Shown here: piece after piece, positions 26,581-36,693 of the stretch
Position numbering within the stretch: the stretch's first letter is position 1
Layout: each line of letters opens with the position of its first letter
Source: Bacillota bacterium
Lineage (GTDB): Bacteria > Bacillota > DTU030 > DUMP01
Reading direction: 5' to 3'
DNA: 64,000 bases
Assembly (NCBI GenBank): GCA_030154105.1
Contig: JASKKP010000002.1
Span: 1-64,000, forward strand
Notes under the pieces: model-generated
The model's database searches: none
Told to the model about the DNA's origin: nothing
Seen by the model: only the letters and a program-made list of their open reading frames with translations
Program-made: the position numbers and the translations under genes

Positions 26581-27480
26581 ATGGCCTTCCGACACGAGCC
26601 CGTTCTCTTGGACGAAGTTTTGCACTACTTGGGCTGCCGCCCCGGAGGAGTCTACATCGACTGCACTGTGGGCGGCGGGGGGCATGCGCGAGAAATCTTG
26701 GCAAGGACCGCCCCGGATGGCATCCTCCTGGGTATCGACCGGGACGAGGCTGCCCTGGCTGCGGCGCGCGAAAAGCTCGGCCCTTATGGGGACCGTGCCC
26801 GGTTGGTGCATGCCAACTTCTGCCGCTTGGAGACCGTCTGGCGGGAGTCCGGGCTTCCGGCTCCCCAAGGCATTCTCTTTGACCTGGGCGTTTCTTCACC
26901 CCAGCTGGACGAACCGGAACGGGGGTTTTCTTACCAGGCCGATGCGCCGCTCGATATGCGCATGGACCGCACCCAGGCTCTTACGGCCTGGGAGGTCGTG
27001 AACACCTGGCCGCGCCGGGAGCTGGCGCGGATTATACGCGAGTACGGCGAAGAAAAATGGGCTCAGCGAATTGCCGGCTTTATCGAGAAACGCCGGCTGC
27101 GCCGCCCGCTCGAGACCACGGGGGAGCTGGTGGAGGTGATTAAAGAGGCCATTCCGGCGGCCGCCCGACGCCGGGGACCGCACCCGGCGCGCCGAACTTT
27201 TCAAGCCCTACGCATTGCCGTGAACGACGAGCTCGGCTGCCTCGAAGAAGGCCTGGTGGCGGCCAGCCACATCCTGGCACCGGGCGGACGCATCCTGGTC
27301 ATCTCCTTCCACTCGTTGGAAGACCGTATTGCCAAACACACCTTGCGCCGCCTGGCCGAGACAGGAGAAATTGAGATTGTTACCAAGAAACCAGTTACCC
27401 CTACCGAAGCGGAAATCGCGCGCAACCCGCGCTCTCGGAGTGCCAAGCTCCGGGTTGGGGAGAAAAAGGCAAGGTTCTAG
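26581..27480 (+). CDS. rsmH: 16S rRNA (cytosine1402-N4)-methyltransferase
   Basis: [34 protein letters not shown]. Confidence 0.97.
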   Translation: MAFRHEPVLLDEVLHYLGCRPGGVYIDCTVGGGGHAREILARTAPDGILLGIDRDEAALAAAREKLGPYGDRARLVHANFCRLETVWRESGLPAPQGILFDLGVSSPQLDEPERGFSYQADAPLDMRMDRTQALTAWEVVNTWPRRELARIIREYGEEKWAQRIAGFIEKRRLRRPLETTGELVEVIKEAIPAAARRRGPHPARRTFQALRIAVNDELGCLEEGLVAASHILAPGGRILVISFHSLEDRIAKHTLRRLAETGEIEIVTKKPVTPTEAEIARNPRSRSAKLRVGEKKARF

Positions 27481-27501
27481 CCTGGAGGAGGGACGCATAA
27501 G

Positions 27502-27993
27502 GTGGTAGGGAAGTCTGCGGCGCTCGCTCCTATGCCGGAAGAAGCGGCTTCCCGCTCTGGACGCCGGATTGAGCAGCGGGCGAGAAAAAAGATTGCGCCT
27601 CTTACGGCGTACGGCCTTTTTGTGGCTACGGTTGTAGTTCTGGTACTCTGTTACGTGGCTCAATATGCCTATGTTGCCCAGCTCAACCTGCGCCTGGCGC
27701 GGGCAGAAAAGGAACTGGCCCGTTTAACTGCTGTGAAGGAGCAGCTGGAGCAAGAGGCCAGTGAACTGAAGTCGCTCGCGCGCATTGAAAAGGAGGCTAC
27801 CCAGCGCCTGGGGCTGCGTGAACCGGAAGAGGTTAAGGTGGTGGCAGTATTGCCCAAGCCACCGGTTGCGGCTCAGACTACCGCAAAATCAGGGCCCGCA
27901 CCGGACCCCAAGTCCGACAAAGTGACGGCCTTCCTGAACTGGGCTCAGTGGGTGCGTCGGGCTTTAGCTAAGGGGATCAGCGAGGAAAACTAA
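27502..27993 (+). CDS. ftsL: FtsL-like cell division protein
   Basis: Single TM plus coiled coil, between rsmH and pbp. Confidence 0.8.
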   Translation: MVGKSAALAPMPEEAASRSGRRIEQRARKKIAPLTAYGLFVATVVVLVLCYVAQYAYVAQLNLRLARAEKELARLTAVKEQLEQEASELKSLARIEKEATQRLGLREPEEVKVVAVLPKPPVAAQTTAKSGPAPDPKSDKVTAFLNWAQWVRRALAKGISEEN

Positions 27994-28009
27994 AGGTTGG
28001 TGGGCAGGC

Positions 28010-30133
28010 GTGAAGCAAACGCTCCTTATGCGGCGGCGAATAGCCATATTTCTCCTTCTAGTTACCCTTGCTTATAGCGGGCTGGCGGCCCGCCTTTTCT
28101 ACCTTCAGGTGCTAAACAACGCGCGCTACCGGTCGGAAGCCCTGGCTCAGCGCCTGCGCGAGATCGAGATTCAGCCGAAACGCGGTATCATTACCGACCG
28201 CAACGGCAAAAAACTGGCCATCAACGTTAGCCTGGATAGTGTCGTGGTGAACCCGCGGCAGATCAGCGATCCGGAAAAGGTAGCCAGGGAGCTGGCAGCG
28301 GCCCTGGAGATGCCTGTGGATCAGGTCCTGGCCAAGGTTAAGAAAAACACTTCTTTTGAATGGGTTCAGCGTAAAATCGACCCGGCTAAAGCTAAGCGGG
28401 TGCGCGACCTAAAGCTCGACGGCGTATACCTGGTTGAAGAAAGCGAGCGCTTTTATCCCAACGGCACCCTGGCCGCTCACGTCCTGGGGTTTGCCGGCAT
28501 CGACAACCAAGGTTTGGAAGGGTTGGAGCTGGTTTACGACAAAGAACTTCGCGGTACCCCGGGCCGTTTCATCGGCGAAACGGATGCCTACGGCCGGGAA
28601 ATCCCCGGCGGAAAAAAGCAGTACGTGCCCTCAAAGAACGGCGACAACCTCGTTCTCACCCTCGATGAGGTCATCCAGCACATCGCCGAGCGCGAGCTGG
28701 ACCGGGTGATGCAGGAGACGCAGGCGAAGGGGGCTACCATCATTGTCACTAACCCCCGCACGGGGGAAATCCTGGCTTTGGCCAACCGCCCTACCTTCAA
28801 TCCCAATAAGCCCCTGGCCGTCCCGGAAATAAACCGCCGGAACCTGGCGGTTTGGTACAACTACGAGCCAGGATCTACATTTAAAATCGTTACCGCCGCT
28901 GCTGCCATCGAGGACGGCGTGGTGAAAGAGAGCGACAGATTTTACTGCCGCGGGGGCCTGCAGGTCGCCGACCATTATATAGGTTGTGTGGCTGCGCACG
29001 GCAGCCAGACGTTTGCGGAGGTGGTAAAAAACTCCTGTAATGTCGGTTTCATGACCGTGGGGCTTAGAATGAGCAAGGAGCGGTTTTATCACTACATAAC
29101 CGCCTTCGGTTTTGGGTCGGTACCCGGGTCTGACCTACCGGGCGAGGCCGAGGGCATTCTCCTCCCGCTCGACCGGGTAGGCCCTGTGGAACAGGCCAAC
29201 ATCTCTTTCGGCCAGGGCATCGCGGTAACGCCGCTGCAGATGATCACCATGGTCGGGGCCATTGCCAACCACGGGGTTTTGCTGAAACCGCAGATCGTGC
29301 GCGAGATCCGGGATGATTCCGGGAAAGTAATTAAATCGTTCGCCCCGGTGGAAGTGCGCCAGGTGGTCTCGCCGAGCACGGCCGATCGAGTGACGCGCTT
29401 ATTGGAAGGCGTTGTCGAGGAGGGGACGGGTCGGCAGGCGAAGATCCCCGGCTACCGGCTGGCCGGAAAAACAGGAACGGCCCAGAAGATCGTTGGCGGG
29501 CACTACGTGTCGGATAAGCACGTAGCTTCCTTCATCGGCTTTGGGCCGGTGGATGACCCGCGCCTAGCCGTCCTGGTGGTGGTGGATGAACCAAAGGGCG
29601 CCTATTACGGCGGCGTGGTAGCAGCTCCGGTTTTCAAGCGGGTTATGGAAGACAGCCTGCGCTATTTGGGTATCCCTCCGTCGGTTCCACCGGAGGAGAA
29701 AAAGGAAAACACCGAACCGGCCGTGGAAGTGCCGGGGGTGGTGAACCTCCCCCCGGAGGCGGCGAAGAAGGTGCTTGAGGACCGCGGCCTTCCGTACAAG
29801 CTGGAGGGGGAAGGCAGCGTGATCATCGATCAGACGCCGCCACCGGGTACGGTGGTAGCGCCGGGCACGCGTATCATTCTTGTTCAAGGCGAAGCCAAAC
29901 CGTCCCCCGGCGTGGTGACTGTCCCTAACTTGAGGGGGCAGACTATCCGCCAAGCGGCTCAAACCTTGGCCGAGATCGGCCTTACGTTAAAACCGGTGGG
30001 AACGGGGCTGGCCGTACGCCAGGACCCGGCACCGCGGACCCGCGTGCCGGCCGGGTCTCTGGTGGTGGTCGAGTTCCAGCCGCCTACAGCAGATGAACAA
30101 GGGGAGGGTGCTGGGCCTCCGACTACACCATAA
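28010..30133 (+). CDS. PASTA-domain class B penicillin-binding protein (FtsI/SpoVD type)
   Basis: YEPGSTFK (SxxK), SCN, KTGTAQ; two C-terminal PASTA domains. Confidence 0.95.
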   Translation: MKQTLLMRRRIAIFLLLVTLAYSGLAARLFYLQVLNNARYRSEALAQRLREIEIQPKRGIITDRNGKKLAINVSLDSVVVNPRQISDPEKVARELAAALEMPVDQVLAKVKKNTSFEWVQRKIDPAKAKRVRDLKLDGVYLVEESERFYPNGTLAAHVLGFAGIDNQGLEGLELVYDKELRGTPGRFIGETDAYGREIPGGKKQYVPSKNGDNLVLTLDEVIQHIAERELDRVMQETQAKGATIIVTNPRTGEILALANRPTFNPNKPLAVPEINRRNLAVWYNYEPGSTFKIVTAAAAIEDGVVKESDRFYCRGGLQVADHYIGCVAAHGSQTFAEVVKNSCNVGFMTVGLRMSKERFYHYITAFGFGSVPGSDLPGEAEGILLPLDRVGPVEQANISFGQGIAVTPLQMITMVGAIANHGVLLKPQIVREIRDDSGKVIKSFAPVEVRQVVSPSTADRVTRLLEGVVEEGTGRQAKIPGYRLAGKTGTAQKIVGGHYVSDKHVASFIGFGPVDDPRLAVLVVVDEPKGAYYGGVVAAPVFKRVMEDSLRYLGIPPSVPPEEKKENTEPAVEVPGVVNLPPEAAKKVLEDRGLPYKLEGEGSVIIDQTPPPGTVVAPGTRIILVQGEAKPSPGVVTVPNLRGQTIRQAAQTLAEIGLTLKPVGTGLAVRQDPAPRTRVPAGSLVVVEFQPPTADEQGEGAGPPTTP

Positions 30134-30160
30134 ATTGTTTACTAAAAAGGGACTGTCAAA

Positions 30161-30188
30161 GCAGGAAAAGGCTCCTCACCACCGAAAT
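30161..30188 (+). promoter_or_regulatory. Sigma-H-like promoter upstream of murE
   Basis: GCAGGAAAA ... ACCGAAAT, offset 21 nt. Confidence 0.5.
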
Positions 30189-30314
30189 TTCTAACCTGGC
30201 ACGACCGAAGCTAAGACTTTACCGGAGTTGGCTGCCTAACCGGAGGAAATGACTGGATCAGGTACCAGAAAAAAGGCAATACTAAAGGGCGGAGGACGGT
30301 AGGGAGGCAAAGCG

Positions 30315-31832
30315 ATGGAAAAGAAGCTGCGCGAACTTATTGCCGCCACGCCGGTTGTGCGCCTCGAAGGGCTGGAACCGACTGCCGATGTGACGGTGAC
30401 CCAGATTGCCTACGATTCTCGCTGCGTGGAGCCGGGGGGCCTGTTCGTGGCCATACGCGGTTTCCGGCAGGACGGCCACTTCTTTTTACCCGAGGCCCTG
30501 GCCAGAGGAGCGCGGGCCGTAGTGGTGGACCGTCCGGAGGTGAGCGTTCCGCCGGGGATCGTCAAGGTAGTGGTTCCGGACAGCCGGCAGGCCCTGCCGG
30601 ATTTGGCGGCGGCGTTTTTCGGCTACCCTTCGCGCCGGCTGCGCGTGGTCGGCGTAACAGGAACGAACGGGAAGACCACCACCACCTTTATGAGCGAGGC
30701 CATCTTTCGGGCGGCGGGGCACAAGACCGGGCTCATCGGAACGGTGGAAAACCACGTCGGCGACGAGGTACTGCCGGTGGAAAGGACCACGCCGGAATCG
30801 CTGGATGTGGAAGAGCTTTTTTACCGGATGACCGAGGCCGGCGTGTCGCATGCCGTCATGGAGGTATCTTCCCACGCCTTGGAGCTCGGGCGGGTGAAGA
30901 ACATCGAGTTCGACGTAGCCGTCTTCACCAACCTCACGCAGGACCATTTAGATTTCCACCAGACTTTCGACAACTACCGCCGGGCCAAAGCTCGCCTGTT
31001 TGAGCAGCTCGGCCGGCCGGGTGCGAAAACCGGCCCCCGCACGGCGGTGATCAATGCCGACGACCCGAGCGGCGAGGCCATGCGCTGCGCCACTTCTCAG
31101 CGCGTCCTCACCTACGGTGTTCGGGAACCGGCCGACATCAGGGCGGAAGATGTGGACATCCAGGCGCAAGGGGTGGCCTTTACCCTGCGCACGCCGAACG
31201 GCACGGAGCGCATTAAGCTTCGGTTTACCGGCCTCTTCAGCGTATACAACGCGCTTGCCGCCTGCGGCGTAGGTCTCGCCGAGGGGATTTCGCTGGCCAC
31301 CATAAAAACGGCCCTGGAAGGGCTGCCGGGTGTGCCGGGACGGTTTGAACTGGTCCAAGAAGGGCAGGACTTCGCCGTTATCGTCGACTATGCACACACA
31401 CCGGACGGCCTGGAGAATATCTTAAGGACGGCTAAAGAATTTGCCCGCGGACGCATAATCTTAGTCTTTGGTTGCGGCGGCGACCGCGACCGTACGAAGC
31501 GGCCGATCATGGGGCGGCTGGCGGTAAGGTATGCTGACCTGGTGTTCATCACCTCCGATAATCCAAGGAGCGAGGACCCGCTGGCCATCATTCGGGAAAT
31601 TGAGGCCGGGGCGCGGGCCGAGGAAGGCGCCACCGGCAAGTATAGCCTCGTTCCGGACCGGCAGGAAGCCATCCGGGAGGCCCTGGCGGCGGCCCGGCCG
31701 GACGATGTGGTCCTCATAGCCGGGAAAGGGCATGAAACCTATCAGATCATTGGGGACCGTATCTTGCCCTTCGACGACCGGCAGGTGGCGCGCGAGTTCC
31801 TCAAGGAGATGACGGGGCAATGCGGTCAATGA
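30315..31832 (+). CDS. murE: UDP-MurNAc-tripeptide synthetase
   Basis: VTGTNGKTTTT; DNPRSEDP motif. Confidence 0.96.
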   Translation: MEKKLRELIAATPVVRLEGLEPTADVTVTQIAYDSRCVEPGGLFVAIRGFRQDGHFFLPEALARGARAVVVDRPEVSVPPGIVKVVVPDSRQALPDLAAAFFGYPSRRLRVVGVTGTNGKTTTTFMSEAIFRAAGHKTGLIGTVENHVGDEVLPVERTTPESLDVEELFYRMTEAGVSHAVMEVSSHALELGRVKNIEFDVAVFTNLTQDHLDFHQTFDNYRRAKARLFEQLGRPGAKTGPRTAVINADDPSGEAMRCATSQRVLTYGVREPADIRAEDVDIQAQGVAFTLRTPNGTERIKLRFTGLFSVYNALAACGVGLAEGISLATIKTALEGLPGVPGRFELVQEGQDFAVIVDYAHTPDGLENILRTAKEFARGRIILVFGCGGDRDRTKRPIMGRLAVRYADLVFITSDNPRSEDPLAIIREIEAGARAEEGATGKYSLVPDRQEAIREALAAARPDDVVLIAGKGHETYQIIGDRILPFDDRQVAREFLKEMTGQCGQ

Positions 31833-33217
31833 CAGCAGCCGAGGTGGCCCGAGTAACAAACGGGCGCCTCAAAGGCGACCCGGAGGCGATCATCACCGGC
31901 GTGGCTTCCGACTCGCGCCGCGTGCGGTCGGGGGATCTCTTTGTGGCCATCCGGGGAGAACGGGTGGACGGGCATACCTTTGTGCCGGCCGTGCTGGCTG
32001 GTGATGCGGTTGCGGCCCTCGTGGAGCAGGAAGTGCCTGGCGAGGTGCCGGAGGGAAAGGCCCTGATCCGAGTTGCCGACACCACATCCGCGCTCCTTAC
32101 GCTGGGTGCGTGGTACCGGAACTCGTTTGCCGTGCGTACGGTGGCCATAACCGGAAGCACGGGCAAGACCACAACCAAGGATTTGACGGCGGCCGTCCTT
32201 GGCGCCCGCTACGCCACGTTAAAGAACGAAGGGAACTTCAACACCGAGGTCGGCCTTCCCCTTACGCTCTTTAACCTGGAGCAGCACCACGAGGTGGCGG
32301 TGGTGGAACTCGCCATGCGCGGCCCGGGCCAGATTGCGCGCCTGGCCGGGGCGGCCCGACCCGAGGTGGGAGTGATAACCAACATCGGCCTAACCCATAT
32401 CGAACTTCTTGGGTCGCAGGAAAATATTGCTCGGGCTAAGGGCGAGCTCCTGGAGGCTCTGCCGCCGGACGGGCTGGCCGTGCTCAACGGGGATGATCCC
32501 TGGGTCCGGAGCCAGGCAGCCAGGAGCCGCGCGCGGGCGGTGTACTTCGGGCTGGAGGAAGGGGTGGATTTCCGAGCAGAGGGCATCGAGCCGGTGGGAA
32601 CAGAAGGCGTGCGCTTCAGGGTAAGCGGACCCTGCGGGAGGGGCGAGGTTTTTGTCCCTCTGCCGGGCCGCTTCACCGCGCTGAACGCCCTGGCCGCTAT
32701 CGCCGTGGGGCACTACTTCGGCCTGACCCTGGAGGAAATGCGCGCTGGTCTCACTACTTTTCGCCCCGCGGCCATGCGTCTTAACCTCATCCGGCGGCCG
32801 GACGGGGCTCTCATCATCAACGACGCGTACAACGCCAACCCAACCTCCATGCGCGGCGCCCTGGAGACGCTCAAGGACCTGGCCGGCAATCGGCGCAAAG
32901 TGGCCGTCCTGGGTGACATGCTGGAGCTGGGCGAGTACGGCTTGGATGCGCACCGGGAAATCGGCCGTCTGGCGGCCGAAGTGGGTGTGGAGTGTCTCAT
33001 CACCGCTGGGCCGCTTTCGGCCTATCTGGCGGAAGCTGCTCAGGCTGAGGGGCTACCTGCCGCTCAGGTGCTGACCTGCGCGGATGCTCGGGCGGCGGCC
33101 AAGGCGGCACGGCAGACCGTTCGGCCGGGCGACGTGGTTCTGGTCAAGGCTTCGCGCGGCATGCACTTTGAAGAAGTAGTGGCGGCCCTGACGGGGAAAG
33201 CGTTGGAGGAACGCTAA
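31820..33217 (+). CDS. murF: UDP-MurNAc-tripeptide:D-Ala-D-Ala ligase
   Basis: ITGSTGKTTTKDL; family core motifs. Confidence 0.96.
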   Translation: MRSMTAAEVARVTNGRLKGDPEAIITGVASDSRRVRSGDLFVAIRGERVDGHTFVPAVLAGDAVAALVEQEVPGEVPEGKALIRVADTTSALLTLGAWYRNSFAVRTVAITGSTGKTTTKDLTAAVLGARYATLKNEGNFNTEVGLPLTLFNLEQHHEVAVVELAMRGPGQIARLAGAARPEVGVITNIGLTHIELLGSQENIARAKGELLEALPPDGLAVLNGDDPWVRSQAARSRARAVYFGLEEGVDFRAEGIEPVGTEGVRFRVSGPCGRGEVFVPLPGRFTALNALAAIAVGHYFGLTLEEMRAGLTTFRPAAMRLNLIRRPDGALIINDAYNANPTSMRGALETLKDLAGNRRKVAVLGDMLELGEYGLDAHREIGRLAAEVGVECLITAGPLSAYLAEAAQAEGLPAAQVLTCADARAAAKAARQTVRPGDVVLVKASRGMHFEEVVAALTGKALEER

Positions 33218-34176
33218 TGTTAAATCGTGTTCTTGCGGCTACAGTTTTGAGCCTGGCTCTAACCTTGACTTTAATTCCGCCTCTCATCAGCTACCTTCGG
33301 CGCCTCAAGTACGGACAGACTATCCGCAGCCAGGGGCCGGCGCGGCACCAGGTTAAAGCCGGTACGCCTACCATGGGAGGCGTGGTGTTGATCGGGGCTG
33401 TCGCTGCCGCTACCCTGCTCTTTGCCCATGGCGCGCCGGATGCGCTGCTTGCCCTAGGCCTTACCGTGGGCTATGCCCTTATCGGGCTGGAAGATGATAC
33501 ACGCAAGGCCGTGCTTCGACGGTCTTTGGGCCTTAAGGCGCGGGAGAAGCTGGCGGCGCAGGTGATCCTGGCCGGCCTCCTGGGTGCATGGGTCTACCTC
33601 AATCCCGGCCTGGGCGACACCGTGCGCCTGCCGTTTCTGGGAACGTGGCACCTCGGCCTTTGGTATGTACCCTTCGTCATCTTTGTGGTGGTGGGTGCCG
33701 CCAACGCGGTTAACCTTACCGACGGCCTAGACGGTCTCGCCGCCGGCACCGCCAACATCGCCTTCCTGGCCTTCGCCTTCATCGCCTGGGGGCAGAGTCC
33801 AGGGCTGGCCGTCTTCACGGCGGCCTTCGCTGGCGCCTGCCTCGGATTTCTCTGGTTTAATTCCTATCCGGCCCAGATCTTCATGGGGGACACCGGTTCC
33901 CTGGCTTTAGGGGCGGGGCTGGCGGCCACCGCGGTGCTGACCAAGACGGAGATCTGGCTGGCCGTGATCGGGGGCGTGTATGTCCTGGAGACGCTTTCGG
34001 TGATCATTCAGGTGGCCTACTTCCGCCTTACCGGCAGACGCGTCTTCCGCATGAGCCCGCTGCACCACCACTTTGAACTGGGAGGTTGGCCGGAACCGGT
34101 GGTGGTACGACGTTTTTGGCTGGCCGGGACGGCCTTCGCCGCCTTCGGCTTGGCGCTATGGTACATGGGGGCTTGA
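33217..34176 (+). CDS. mraY: Phospho-MurNAc-pentapeptide transferase
   Basis: GTPTMGGVVLI; NLTDGLDGLAAG; MSPLHHHFELGGW. Confidence 0.97.
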   Translation: MLNRVLAATVLSLALTLTLIPPLISYLRRLKYGQTIRSQGPARHQVKAGTPTMGGVVLIGAVAAATLLFAHGAPDALLALGLTVGYALIGLEDDTRKAVLRRSLGLKAREKLAAQVILAGLLGAWVYLNPGLGDTVRLPFLGTWHLGLWYVPFVIFVVVGAANAVNLTDGLDGLAAGTANIAFLAFAFIAWGQSPGLAVFTAAFAGACLGFLWFNSYPAQIFMGDTGSLALGAGLAATAVLTKTEIWLAVIGGVYVLETLSVIIQVAYFRLTGRRVFRMSPLHHHFELGGWPEPVVVRRFWLAGTAFAAFGLALWYMGA

Positions 34177-34207
34177 ACACGGCCTTAGGCCGTAGGGGGG
34201 TGTAATC

Positions 34208-35578
34208 GTGGAGGAATACGTGGGTAAACGCGTCCTGGTGATGGGACTTGCCCGGAGCGGCACCGCGGCTGCCGAGGTGCTGGCCCGGCAAGGAGTGCAG
34301 GTGGTGGCCACCGATGCCCGTCCGGAAATTGCCTTCACACCTGAGGTTCAAAGGCTCAGCGACCTGGGTGTCGAACTGGTTCTCGGCGAACACCCGCTTT
34401 CGTTGCTCCAGGGGGTTGACCTCATCGTGGTAAGCCCCGGCGTGCCGGATACGATACCGCTTCTGGCCGAGGCTGAGCGGCGACACCTACCCGTAATCGG
34501 CGAGGTGGAGCTGGCCGGGCGCATTTATCAGGGGCCGTATCTCGCCATTACCGGTTCCAACGGAAAAACCACTACGACCACGTGGGTGGGCCTTGCGCTT
34601 AGGGAGTCCGGCCTTCCGAGCATCGTCGCCGGGAATATCGGCGTCCCGCTTAGCCGGGCCGTTGCCGGCCTTGCCCCCGGCACCTGGGTAGTGGCCGAAG
34701 TTTCGAGCTTTCAACTGGCCCGTACGCAGCGCTTTCGCCCCCACATCAGCGCCGTCCTGAACTTAAGCGAAGATCACCTGGACCGGCACGGCAGTTTTGC
34801 CGCCTACAGGGCCGCTAAGGCCCGGGTGTTTGCCAGCCAAGGCCCGGACGACTACCTCATACTAAACGCCGACGACGAGCCCACTCGTTCGCTGGCCGGT
34901 TTGGCCCAAAGTAAAGTGCTCTTTTTCAGCCGTCGGCAGGTCCTAAAAGAGGGGGCATGGGTAGAGGAGGGCCGGCTGGTTTTGGGGTGGCAGGGGGAGC
35001 GGGAGCCCCTATGCCGTGTGGAAGAGGTGGGAATTCCGGGCGCGCACAACCTGGAAAACGCCCTGGCCACGGCCCTCCTCGCGCGGGCGGCCGGGGCCCA
35101 GGTGGCGGCCATCGTCCACGCCCTTAAGTCCTTCAGCGGGGTAGAGCACCGCTGCGAGTATGTGGCCACCATCGATGGTGTACGCTACGTAAATGACTCC
35201 AAAGGGACCAACCCAGACGCAGCCATCAGGGCCTTGGAGGCCTTTCCACCCCCCATCGTCCTTATTGCCGGCGGGCGCGACAAGGGCACGGACCTCACCG
35301 GTTTGGTCGAGGTTGTTAAGGCCCGCTGCCGGGCCGTGGTGCTCCTGGGTGAGGCCGTGCCCAAGTTTCGACAGGCGCTTCGGGCGGGGGGGTTTACGGC
35401 CGTACATGAGGTCGACTCCCTGACCGCGGCTGTGCGGCTTGCCCACACCCTGGCCCGGCCTGGGGATACGGTCCTGCTTTCGCCTGCCTGCGCGAGTTTT
35501 GACATGTTCGCCAACTACGAAGAGCGCGGGCACGCCTTTAAGGAGGCGGTGGCCGAATTGGGGAGGGGACAGGCGTGA
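34208..35578 (+). CDS. murD: UDP-MurNAc-L-Ala:D-Glu ligase
   Basis: ITGSNGKTTTT; VNDSKGTNPDA; SPACASFDMFANYEERG. Confidence 0.97.
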   Translation: MEEYVGKRVLVMGLARSGTAAAEVLARQGVQVVATDARPEIAFTPEVQRLSDLGVELVLGEHPLSLLQGVDLIVVSPGVPDTIPLLAEAERRHLPVIGEVELAGRIYQGPYLAITGSNGKTTTTTWVGLALRESGLPSIVAGNIGVPLSRAVAGLAPGTWVVAEVSSFQLARTQRFRPHISAVLNLSEDHLDRHGSFAAYRAAKARVFASQGPDDYLILNADDEPTRSLAGLAQSKVLFFSRRQVLKEGAWVEEGRLVLGWQGEREPLCRVEEVGIPGAHNLENALATALLARAAGAQVAAIVHALKSFSGVEHRCEYVATIDGVRYVNDSKGTNPDAAIRALEAFPPPIVLIAGGRDKGTDLTGLVEVVKARCRAVVLLGEAVPKFRQALRAGGFTAVHEVDSLTAAVRLAHTLARPGDTVLLSPACASFDMFANYEERGHAFKEAVAELGRGQA

Positions 35579-36675
35579 GGAAGAAAGGACAGCCCGACTT
35601 TCTCATCTTTTTTGCCACGGTTACCCTCTTAGGGCTGGGGATTGTGATGGTTTTCAGTTCGAGCAACGTTGCGGCTATGGCGGAATTTAACGACAGCCTG
35701 TATTTCTTGAAACGCCAGGCGATGTGGTCGTTCATTGGCCTGCTGGGAATGAGTTTCTTCATGCAGATCGACTACCACCGGTTAAAGCGCTGGGGGGTTC
35801 CGGCGCTGACCATAGCCGTAATCCTGCTAGGAGCGGTGCTGGTTGAGGGGATAGGCACGGAGGGCGGTGGGGCACAGCGCTGGCTGCGGGTGGGCCCGTT
35901 AAATGTCCAGCCTTCCGAGGTGGCCAAGCTCTGCACAGTCCTCTTTCTGGCCGGGTTTCTTGCCGACCGCGGTGAAAAGATCCGTGATTTTTGGCGCGGC
36001 CTGTTGCCTCCCCTGGTCATCCTGGGCGGCCTTTTCCTCATGATCCTCAAACAGCCGGATTTGGGTACCGCCGTAGCCTTAGCCGGCACGGCGGGGATAA
36101 TGCTCTTTGCGGCCGGCGCCGAGTGGAAACACCTGGCGGCTCTGGGGGTGGCGGCGGTGCCCGTACTTTGGTGGGCCATCATGGGCGAAACGTACCGCCG
36201 CAACCGTTTTCTCGCCTTCTTAAATCCGAATGCCGACCCGCTCGGGGCGGGATACCATATCATCCAGTCCCTTTATGCCATCGGGTCCGGCGGGCTCCTT
36301 GGGGTGGGGCTCGGCCAGAGCCACCAGAAGTTTCTCTACCTGCCGGAAAGGCACACGGACTTCATTTTTGCCATTCTCGGCGAAGAACTGGGGTTCATCG
36401 GTACCCTGGCGGTGCTGGCCCTCTTCTTTCTCCTCGCCTGGCGGGGTTGCCGAGCGGCCATGCTGGCGCCGGACCGCTTTGGATCGCTCCTGGCCGTCGG
36501 CATTATCGGCATGGTGACCCTGCAGGCGCTGGTGAACATCGGCGTGGTTACTGGCTCCCTTCCCATTACCGGGATTCCTTTGCCTTTTATCAGCTACGGC
36601 GGCTCCTCTCTCGTCTTCTCTCTGGCGGGGATCGGGATCTTGCTCAACATCTCCAGCCAAGGCCAGCGGGCGTAG
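35575..36675 (+). CDS. ftsW: SEDS glycosyltransferase FtsW/SpoVE
   Basis: YSxFSS-like N-term, RHTDFIFAILGEELGFIG, PLPFISYGGSS. Confidence 0.95.
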   Translation: MRKKGQPDFLIFFATVTLLGLGIVMVFSSSNVAAMAEFNDSLYFLKRQAMWSFIGLLGMSFFMQIDYHRLKRWGVPALTIAVILLGAVLVEGIGTEGGGAQRWLRVGPLNVQPSEVAKLCTVLFLAGFLADRGEKIRDFWRGLLPPLVILGGLFLMILKQPDLGTAVALAGTAGIMLFAAGAEWKHLAALGVAAVPVLWWAIMGETYRRNRFLAFLNPNADPLGAGYHIIQSLYAIGSGGLLGVGLGQSHQKFLYLPERHTDFIFAILGEELGFIGTLAVLALFFLLAWRGCRAAMLAPDRFGSLLAVGIIGMVTLQALVNIGVVTGSLPITGIPLPFISYGGSSLVFSLAGIGILLNISSQGQRA

Positions 36676-36693
36676 CGCGAGGAGGAGAGGAAA